Positions 55,834-64,000 of a stretch of 64,000 nt of DNA are shown here, piece by piece (the first letter of the stretch is position 1; each line of letters opens with the position of its first letter). The stretch is taken from contig CM027379.1 of NCBI GenBank assembly GCA_015680905.1, positions 101,545,001 through 101,609,000 of the forward strand, given 5' to 3'. The translations under genes were made by a program, and so were the position numbers. The stretch comes from Coptis chinensis (taxonomy: Eukaryota > Streptophyta > Magnoliopsida > Ranunculales > Ranunculaceae). Under the pieces are notes generated by a model that saw only the letters and a program-made list of their open reading frames with translations, was not told the origin of the DNA and did no database searches.

Positions 55834-57835
55834 ATTCATCCGCAATCTGAACCATTGTTTACCGACATCAAGGTCCGAAAAAGAGTCCAATCGAGAGGCA
55901 GACGAGCCTCCTCTAGACCTTCCGCAATATCTTCAATATACACTATCTTCCTTTCTCTGATATACTGTACGACCAACTCGAGGAACTCTGGATACATATG
56001 CTTGTAGTCAGGTTCGATAAACCCTTGCATTCTGATACGCTTTGTGACAATGCAGAATAAGTTGCGTACATCCTCATGCTCGGTGAGGTTATATTGAGAT
56101 ATAAAACCACAAACTGCAATCCTACCATGGACATTCATGTTTAGAAGGAGCCCCCCACGTTCTCAAAGTAGATGTCTATCCCTTGGGGGAAACATCTGGT
56201 AAGAGTAACGACCAACATACGTATAAGCAGGCTTCAAGGGGAAAAATTCAAAACTCAAGAGAAATGATGTATCCATGACATGCAGATTCAGTTAATGCAA
56301 AATTGCTTAGTGAGTTAAAACATTTGTTTCCCCAAACAATGTTGTATTCGAAAATTGCACATTTATACCAAAAGTCGCCTCGGTTTTCCTCTTAATAAAG
56401 GACTGAAACTCATCATGTTATAGCGTTAAGGGAGATAATATAGCAGATGTCGTGTTATCAAAGCAAATATTTTGTACAGACCTTTTCAAAGTAGCTGTTA
56501 AATCCTGCTCCTCTTAGTAATTAAAAGCATCATCAAAGCCGAATTTGTTCTTCAAGAGTTCAACCTGAGTTCCATGGGAGCACAAAACGAAAATTTAACA
56601 ACATATCGGCTTGAAATGTTATGGTTCATTGAGAGAGAGACAGTTTGTGTGTGTGCGCCTATATATCAGATTACCTTTTCGCTGGTACCAGCGCTTCCAA
56701 CAACATAGCAGCCCATCAACTTAGCAAACTGACCAACAAGTTGGGCTAACGGATCGATGCACGGAAACATAAACGGTTTCCCCTTTCTTGGGAGAGCATA
56801 TCTCATGAAATCCAGCATAAGCTGTAAGCCTCGGCATTCCTATATAACTAGATAACTGCAAGGCAGTGGAGGCGTGAGCGGAGGTGGAGAAGAGAGAGAG
56901 GGAGAGATGAGTTTGTGGTGGGAAGAGAGAGAGTTGGGTTTGGTTGAGAAGGAAGGAGGGAGAGGGAGAGAGAGAGGAAGAGTGAAGAGTGAAGGAGGGA
57001 GATTAAGACTGTCTAAATCACTCTTAGATTGTGAGTAGATTGTGAGAACAGTTTGGAGGAGAGATTGGAGGTGAAGACGGAAAAATGAAAAATGAGAGAA
57101 GAGGGGGTACGGTCAGACACAAAGTAAGGGTTATTTGGGGGTACGGACAGACACATGGGAGAGTGACACGTATGAAGTTGTTTTTTGGGTGACTTTAGAA
57201 AAGCGACCTCAAGAGTTCGCTCACGCTCACGGATAAACAACACAATCAAGAGAAATACCTTATTTCATTTCTATAATCACGAAATGGAGAGTGATTTCGA
57301 ATAATAGTACCTAGAATGCCAGTGTAGTAGGAAAGAGGAACGTCAGTATATTTGATTTTGGTAAGAAGAGCAGGATTTGGATTGGGAAGCAGAGTGAACT
57401 GCTCCCATCCAGTGATCCCCCAAACCAAGTCACCCTCCTTATAATCTTTATGTCCCGACTCCACCACTTTAGATGCACCATAACCATTTATCGGCTATAA
57501 CATAAAATATTGTAATAATCAAACCATAGAGGCAGTACAATAATCCTTATTCGATTACATAAAATGGCTAGCGGAATGAACAGAGGGAAGAGAAGGTTGA
57601 GATTGAGACATACGGATCCAGGGACGAAGGAAGTGGGGTAAGATTGGTTGTCGGGACGAGGCTTGGACATTCGAATTCTCATGTAAGGATCGCAGGACAG
57701 GTAGAGATTCTTCAACAGTACCACTCCTCCCCCTTCCATCACCTTTGGCTCGAGGCTGGAGCGTCTCAGCTCCATGTCCGTCTCTCTGGGGTACCCCACC
57801 ACATAGTCCTTGAGCACTATCTGCTTGTTCTCCAT
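55834..57835 (-). pseudogene. 2-alkenal reductase / double-bond reductase, broken
   Basis: A minus-strand, five-exon gene of the NADPH-dependent alkenal reductase group (zinc-independent MDR family): exon 1 57835-57614 (MENKQIVLKDYVVGYPRETD, LYLSCDPYMRIRMSKP), exon 2 57494-57311 (INGYGASKVVESGHKDY, GDLVWGITGWEQ, PLSYYTGILG), exon 3 56839-56675 (LTAYAGFHEICSPKKGETVY), exon 4 56564-56482 (VELLKNKFGFDDAFNY) and exon 5 from 56195 (GIDIYFENVGG, NMNVHGRIAVCGFISQYN). Such enzymes reduce reactive alkenals in the cytosol. Lesions: a deletion and frameshift destroys the NADPH-binding AASGAVGQ loop in exon 3, exon 4 has an in-frame TAA after FNY, exon 5 has lost bases after ENVGG, and the GLF-G-NVGKQ tail is out of frame. 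Splice sites look intact, so inactivation may be fairly recent. Confidence 0.88.
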
Positions 57836-57885
57836 TGATTGATTGCGTTTTTCTTCTCTCTCACTCTCAGGGCTATTTGTTTACA

Positions 57886-58002
57886 CTAGTTTTCGAACCC
57901 GTCCTACGAACGGGTACCATTTAATAATATTATTTTAAAATATAAATTAGAAAATATATTCGTTTTGTTTTGACTATTTTACCCTTGTTTTTTTAGTAGA
58001 GA
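57886..58002 (-). mobile_element. Mini-Helitron, 117 bp
   Basis: On the minus strand the element begins TCTCTACTAAAA, preceded by host A, and ends with the hairpin ACCCGT-TCGTAGG-ACGGGT, seven bases, then CTAG, followed by host T. These are the canonical termini of plant Helitrons (5' TCTCTACTA, 3' hairpin and CTRR, insertion between A and T) with no target duplication. The interior is AT-rich and non-coding. It lies 51 bp upstream of the ATG of the alkenal reductase pseudogene, in the same orientation. Confidence 0.8.
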
Positions 58003-59597
58003 TTGACGATATTATCCTTTTATGTAACGTGGATCAATCTAGTACATATAATAGGAACCAACTTCAATGAGAATGAAGTATTTTTCCTTGTTCGAAAATT
58101 ATTTATTTTGTCACTCCAAATAGCCAAGCCAAGCCAAGGAGCTGATAAAATGATCCATCGGTATCGGTATCAACACCTGCAGCTCGTAAGTAGCCTAAGA
58201 ACAGCGTAACTATCATCAGGGATTTTATCTGATTTCAATCCAGTTTGTGATTAATTTAGGGATCGGACTTAGAAATTCCATTTCATTTAGTGAACAAAGT
58301 AAAGAGGATTGGAAGAAACATCCAGTTAAGAAGTGTCGGGAAGAGAGTGCTAGTTAGGAAGATAATGGAAAGAACGTTTTGGCATTTTGTGTAAACTAAA
58401 GATTACTTTACAATTGAATATTTCGACAAATAAATAGGCAAAACATGATAAATTGTTTTCAAATAAATAGGCAAAACAGGATACAACACTGACAAATGAA
58501 AATTGCCTCACGAATCATGATACGAAACGAACTAAATAATTATGACCCGATATACATCTGTCTTAATAGGCAGAACTCAATACAACAAAGTATGAAATAT
58601 GGTATGGTTCGTAATCAAAACCAAATAAATATTTGTTTCAAAGCAAGTGAAGAGACTCTCACAGGCCACATAAACAAATAAGTTCAGCATATCCAAAACT
58701 AACAAATATTTGTAAGCTTAAAAAAAAACACATAAACAGGTAAATCCGAACTACACAAACTGTAATTGCAAACCAGGGCTTAGTACGTTCCTAAGCTGTG
58801 AATGGACTTGCTTTACCATTTTCTTCTTTTGGTAGCATCTTCTGCTACCCATTCTTCCATTTGGATCATAAAAGCCATGATCATAATCGTAGTGTTTATG
58901 CTCATAGATGATGGTCATTTTCACAAAAGTGCTAGGCTATTGCGGAGCAAATAGTTTGTTAACTCGATTTCATGAGAAATACCTCAAAACCCAATAAGCA
59001 TAATCTCCTTGAGGTCAGAAGGCCTACGCACTCTACAATTTCTATGGTTAAGTCTATGTCTAAATAATACAAATCCATATTCTACTTGTGGTATTGTACT
59101 CATCCATTCATTTGTTTGGGACTTAAGAGTGAGGTTCATTTTCTCGACTACCCAATAATGCGTTATAAGCTCAATCGAGATAAGGGAGGGTTAAAGTATT
59201 AAACTAAGAGTTTTAACCTATCTTACCATCCTGGATTTTATTTATAGCAAGAACGTTTGCATCCGAGGATGAAAGGAGGGTGAGAGAATACGTATAATGC
59301 ATGGAGTATGCTCCAAAATAGTTATGTTAGATATACATATAACAATGTAAAATTTTAAATTAACTTCCCGTAGAGTTTTGCAACAAAGCAGATTAAAATT
59401 TTAAACTTCGTAACATCTATAATATACGACAAATATTTGTAATTTCATTAAAACTGACCTGGTTATCTTGGAGCTTCTCCAGTAACCTATTCTAACCACT
59501 TCATGATTAAAGATATTCTCTAAGAATTAAATATATGACAGAAGTATAAGTGTCTATACTTTCCAGTTAGAGCTCGGTGTGGATAGGGTCCTATTTA
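58003..59597. other. Intergenic, nothing recognised
   Basis: AT-rich; short ORFs without recognisable motifs. No terminal repeats were found by eye. Confidence 0.45.
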
Positions 59598-61029
59598 ACG
59601 GGTTTTACTATACTAATACCTTAAGTACAAACATATAGATAACCTTAAGTACAAAAATTGATCCAGATAAGTGAGCACGTAAACCTTAAGGATTACTAAA
59701 TGTTCATCGCCTTTTATAAAGGAGATTATGTTATTTTGTGGCTTAGAGTGTAAGTATAGGAATAGGAATTTATGAATTGTACCTGTCATAAACATAGCTT
59801 TCAGTTCATCCAAATCGCTTTCGGTTCATACGATCTAAACTGGTAACACGTATCAAGTTGTTCCTAAACAAATCAGATGCTAGACCTAAACTAAAAGTAC
59901 ATGGAAGTCATATGCTAAAAACAGTACTGGAGTAGTAAAGAAGAAACTGAAACACAAACCAGAGAATAGGTGTCAATGATATACCTGACTCTTGACTCCT
60001 GGAGAAGTATAAAATTCACCTGCAGCAGCGGAAGATAGTTGAAAATTATTTCGGCGACAACCAATAACATAACAAAGAAAAGACTCATAGATTCTAAAGC
60101 AATAACATGTTGAGATGTGTTAGAGAATATGAAGGTACGGTCCATGTTTGGGAGGAGAAGGACGATGCTTGGGCTGGTTCTGGTCGTTCCTATTGGGGTA
60201 CGAAGCCAGGCAATCCCGCACTTTCTAGTGCTATTTCTACTGCCAGCTACATTATGTATGCCCTAAACCGATAGCTCCCTGTGAATACTTCAGCATAAAT
60301 TAGTCCACGCCATTATATGTACCATTACTAACAATAACAATGCCATCATACCAACCTAAGTACGACAAATTGTAGCCAAAATATATAAATGCTTCCCCAT
60401 CAGGCTTCATACACCGAAAAGAAATGAAAAAGAAAAACCTAGGTAATTGACGAAAAAATGAACACCACCACTTGCATATTTGGGAAAATATATTTCTTGT
60501 TAGAACCGACTATAAATCTTGAAATGATAAAATCAAACAACTCCAATATCACACGACTAAACTAATTCCCCCCATCAAGCTCATTTACAATTAAGAAGAT
60601 CAAAAAGCTAGCAACCCAGCAAATGTAATGTTTGTTTATATATATCTGAACACTTGATGACCCGACTGAAGGCAAATAAAAGAAGAGAAATGCGATACTC
60701 AAGTTTTCTCCTAAAGTAGCTTATCCAACAACAATAACAACAACAACAACAACAACAACCAAATTGAATAATTAGAAAAATTGAAGTGAAAAGAAAGGAG
60801 ATGCATACTCACGATAAGATAAAATTAATGAATAAAAGGTTTATGCTTGAGCTACCGACTAATGTCATATATCATCACTGAAAAAAATAACAGCATTTCA
60901 AATATGAAAACTCATAAAGACATCTTATATTTAGCATGAAATGATATATTTTTTTCATTTTATATGGCTATGCTTGCAATGAAGTGCCATGAAATTCCAG
61001 CCATCTGTCCAAATCAATCATGTGTTAAA
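59598..61029. repeat. Direct repeat, copy A
   Basis: At least 1,432 bp nearly identical to 62538-64000, starting at the shared 'acgggttttactatac'. It contains a (CAA)n tract near 60725-60760. Two short open stretches occur in both copies (minus 59915-60145 and plus about 60100-60260, the latter reading WEEKDDAWAGSGRSYWGT), but I do not recognise either. Copy A lacks 22 bp near 60272 that copy B has. Confidence 0.9.
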
Positions 61030-62191
61030 GAACAACTCAAACACCACCAAAATATAAATCAGAAAGATAAACAAAGAAGAAAAAAAGTGAAGCACCCATA
61101 GCATAGTTTGTAGATGATTATAGGAAAACATTGCCAATAAAGAAATCAAATATACCCATATCGGAGAATCGAAGATATATAAAAGTAAACCATGAAACCC
61201 ATGGCCGGAAACTCACATTTGATTGAACTTCAATATCTTCCTACCGGGTTTCTTGCTTCAGCTTGTTTAAAAATATACCAAACCTGTAAATTGTGCTGCT
61301 TGAGCCAATGTGATTACTATCAAGTCTCAACTGGTTTGCAATGAATATAGTTGATCGGCAGCAAACCTTTAGCACAATTTTAATCAATCAAAAACTTTGG
61401 AATTGTAAAATATCTAGAACATTACAACACAACAATCCAATCAGTTTCACACCGCTATTGAAGAAACTAACCTTTCAGCCAAATCAGGGAGTTATAGGCT
61501 TCTTCCTCACGTTGGCGTTCATCTCTAAATTTGATGTACCTCGATCAAAGATTACATGTGCTATACAGGAAGTCACCCTGTGAAGTATGAATCATTCCAT
61601 GCAAGAAATAATAAAATACAAATCAGATAGCAAACATGAAAAATATTTCACAATATATTTCAAAGACAAAAAATCTTGAAAAAAAATAATTTGGAAATCA
61701 CTTGAGTTCCTGCTTCTTAATTCAATCCCAAAACCCACTTACAATCTGGACAGCAGCATTACTGCTCCAACTGACACTTTTGATCAACTCATTCTCCGTA
61801 CGTATACCAACACAATAGGAAGTGTTAACGGCTTCAGCGGGATAGTTATCCAGTTCCTAGTTTAACTCATCTGCAGATTTTTCGATGGGTTTCTTCTTCC
61901 ACGTCGACTCTAGAAACCACCACACATCCTCCTAAACAAATGATAAATCGATCAGACTGTCAATATCCATAACAAAAAAATAAATAAAGATCCGTCAAGT
62001 TAACACCTACTAATTCCAAAAGTTTTCCACATAACTTTAAGAGGGATTCTCACAAATAATTCAAAAAAATAAATGAAAATAGTTAAAGAATAAATCAACA
62101 AACAAAAAAATCATTATTCGCATTCAATTGAGCCTGTAAGAAGTCTGCCGCTATATATAAAATAGGGTCCGATTTCAATTTCATTAAAATT

Positions 62192-62272
<81 letters not shown>

Positions 62273-62537
62273 ATTTTTCTTCCTTTTTAATAAAAAATAT
62301 ACAAACACTCAATTAAAACATGTTAGAATTAAAAACCCATGGCTTGAACAATCAATCAATGAAATAATACCAATTAATGGTAAACTTGGCTCCACAATTA
62401 TGGTCAAGATATCAATGTACTTGTTGTGAGTTGGGCTATACCTTCCATAGAAGCTACAGTAGAAAATGCCCAACAACTTCCTGAATTTTTGTGTATTTTC
62501 ATATAAAAAAAAATTTATTAGCAAACAGAAAAATGGT
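61030..62537. other. Spacer between direct repeats, possible gene remnants
   Basis: On the minus strand, 61480-61560 reads YIKFRDERQREEEAYNSLIW followed by LKG and a stop, and 61800-61905 reads KKKPIEKSADELN then, after TAG, ELDNYPAEAVNTS. The second piece resembles the C-terminal motif of plant ALY/THO4-like RNA-export adaptors (K-P-x-x-K-S-A-x-x-L-D-x-x-L-x-x-Y-x-x-E-A). It carries a stop, so at best it is a decayed exon. A (TA)38 tract lies at 62194-62269. Confidence 0.35.
62194..62269. repeat. (TA)38 microsatellite
   Basis: Pure TA tract; the Ile-Tyr ORFs on both strands come from it and are not genes. Confidence 0.95.
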
Positions 62538-63697
62538 ACGGGTTTTACTATACTAATACCTTAAGTACAAACATATAGATAACCTTAAGTACAAAAATTG
62601 ATCCAGATAAGTGAGCACGTAAACCTTAAGGATTACTAAATGTTCATCGCCTTTTATAAAGGAGATTATGTTATTTTGTGGCTTAGAGTGTAAGTATAGG
62701 AATAGGAATTTATGAATTGTACCTGTCATAAACATAGCTTTCAGTTCATCCAAATCGCTTTCGGTTCATACGATCTAAACTGGTAACACGTATCAAGTTG
62801 TTCCTAAACAAATCAGATGCTAGACCTAAACTAAAAGTACATGGAAGTCATATGCTAAAAACAGTACTGGAGTAGTAAAGAAGAAACTGAAACACAAACC
62901 AGAGAATAGGTGTCAATGATATACCTGACTCTTGACTCCTGGAGAAGTATAAAATTCACCTGCAGCAGCGGAAGATAGTTGAAAATTATTTCGGCGACAA
63001 CCAATAACATAACAAAGAAAAGACTCAGAGATTCTAAAGCAATAACATGTTGAGATGTGTTAGAGAATATGAAGGTACGGTCCATGTTTGGGAGGAGAAG
63101 GACGATGCTTGGGCTGGTTCTGGTCGTTCCTATTGGGGTACGAAGCCAGGCAATCCCGCACTTTCTAGTGCTATTTCTACTGCTAGCTACATTATGTATG
63201 CCCTAAACCGATACACCACTATCTCCCTACAGTTGGCTCCCTGTGAATACTTCAGCATAAATTAGTCCACGCCATTATCTGTACCATTACTAACAATAAC
63301 AATGCCATCATACCAACCTAAGTACGACAAATTGTAGCCAAAATATATAAATGCTTCCCCATCAGGCTTCATACACCGAAAAGAAATGAAAAAGAAAAAC
63401 CTAGGTAATTGATGAAAAAATGAACACCACCACTTGCATATTTGGGAAAATATATTTCTTGTTAGAACCGACTATAAATCTTGAAATGATAAAATCAAAC
63501 AACTCCAATGTCACACGACTAAACTAATTCCCCCCATCAAGCTCATTTACAATTAAGAAGATCAAAAAGCTAGCAACCCAGCAAATGTAATGTTTGTTTA
63601 TATATATCTGAACACTTGATGACCCGACTGAAGGCAAATAAAAGAAGAGAAATGCGATACTCAAGTTTTCTCCTAAAGTAGCTTATCCAACAACAAT

Positions 63698-63729
<32 letters not shown>

Positions 63730-64000
63730 CCAAATTGAATAATTAGAAAAATTGAAGTGAAAAGAAAGGAGATGCATACTCACGATAAGATAAAATTAAT
63801 GAATAAAAGGTTTATGCTTGAGCTACCGACTAATGTCATATATCATCACTGAAAAAAATAACAGCATTTCAAATATGAAAACTCATAAAGACGTCTTATA
63901 TTTAGCATGAAATGATATATTTTTTTCATTTTATATGGCTATGCTTGCAATGAAGTGCCATGAAATTCCAGCCATCTGTCCAAATCAATCATGTGTTAAA
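62538..64000. repeat. Direct repeat, copy B (runs off the window)
   Basis: Matches 59598-61029 at an offset of 2,940 bp with about 1% visible differences, a 22-bp extra segment near 63216 and a longer (CAA)n tract near 63690-63730. The match is still unbroken at the window edge, so the true repeat is longer. Confidence 0.9.

Noticed and set aside
62114-62429. Ile-Tyr ORFs on both strands
   Set aside because: Translation of the (TA)38 tract.
63047-63265. Plus-strand ORF with WEEKDDAWAGSGRSYWGTKPG
   Set aside because: Protein-like and present in both repeat copies, but no family recognised and no start or splice context; not called as a gene.
59598-64000. LTR retrotransposon with 1.4-kb LTRs
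   Set aside because: No primer site after copy A, no gag-pol, no polypurine tract before copy B, and the repeats do not show TG/CA ends; left as a direct repeat of unknown origin.

Overview
This is a stretch of nuclear DNA from a flowering plant, probably a eudicot. The evidence is one intact multi-exon gene of the plant-specific IQM family, decayed copies of other plant gene families (an HD16/MLK-type casein kinase I, an F-box/FBD protein, an LRR receptor-like kinase and a 2-alkenal reductase), Ty1/copia elements with plant tRNA-Met primer sites, and many class II elements of plant type. The DNA is AT-rich and dominated by mobile elements. The species cannot be named from the sequence. All calls were made by eye; nothing was searched or aligned by program.

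Layout. 1-9.1 kb: remains of a copia-type element with a minisatellite and a 272-bp 3' LTR, split by a complete 7.0-kb LTR element that has 3.0-kb LTRs and no protein genes. 9.1-12.2 kb: a broken first exon of a casein kinase I gene on the minus strand. 12.5-13.6 kb: a Mutator-type MITE (9-bp target duplication) with a second MITE nested in its right terminal repeat. 14.4-14.9 kb: an F-box/FBD fragment. 15.5-18.9 kb: the IQM gene, minus strand, eight coding exons, 555 codons, the only clearly intact host gene. 20-22.7 kb: a Harbinger-type MITE, a hAT-type element and an inverted-repeat element. 23.6-30.3 kb: a 6.7-kb Mutator-like element (MULE) with about 0.7-kb terminal inverted repeats, a decayed MURA-like transposase and a 210-bp tandem array; a 364-bp hAT-type MITE sits in its left arm. 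30.3-35.8 kb: further hAT-type and inverted-repeat elements.

36.1-42.9 kb: a Tork/TNT1-like copia element on the plus strand, with a non-autonomous MULE carrying a gene-like fragment inside its 3' LTR. 43.3-46.5 kb: a small hAT-type element, a short telomere-like run and a field of near-palindromic repeats. 47-49.6 kb: an LRR receptor kinase pseudogene. 49.8-55.3 kb: a second copy of the same copia family in opposite orientation. 55.8-57.8 kb: a 2-alkenal reductase pseudogene, with a 117-bp mini-Helitron just upstream. 59.6-64 kb: a 1.4-kb segment repeated directly at a spacing of 2,940 bp, the second copy running off the window.

The genes do not form a pathway. The interest lies in the layered transposon history. 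At least eleven insertions can be bounded by target-site duplications or canonical ends, several are nested so that their order can be read, and one MULE appears to have picked up host coding sequence.
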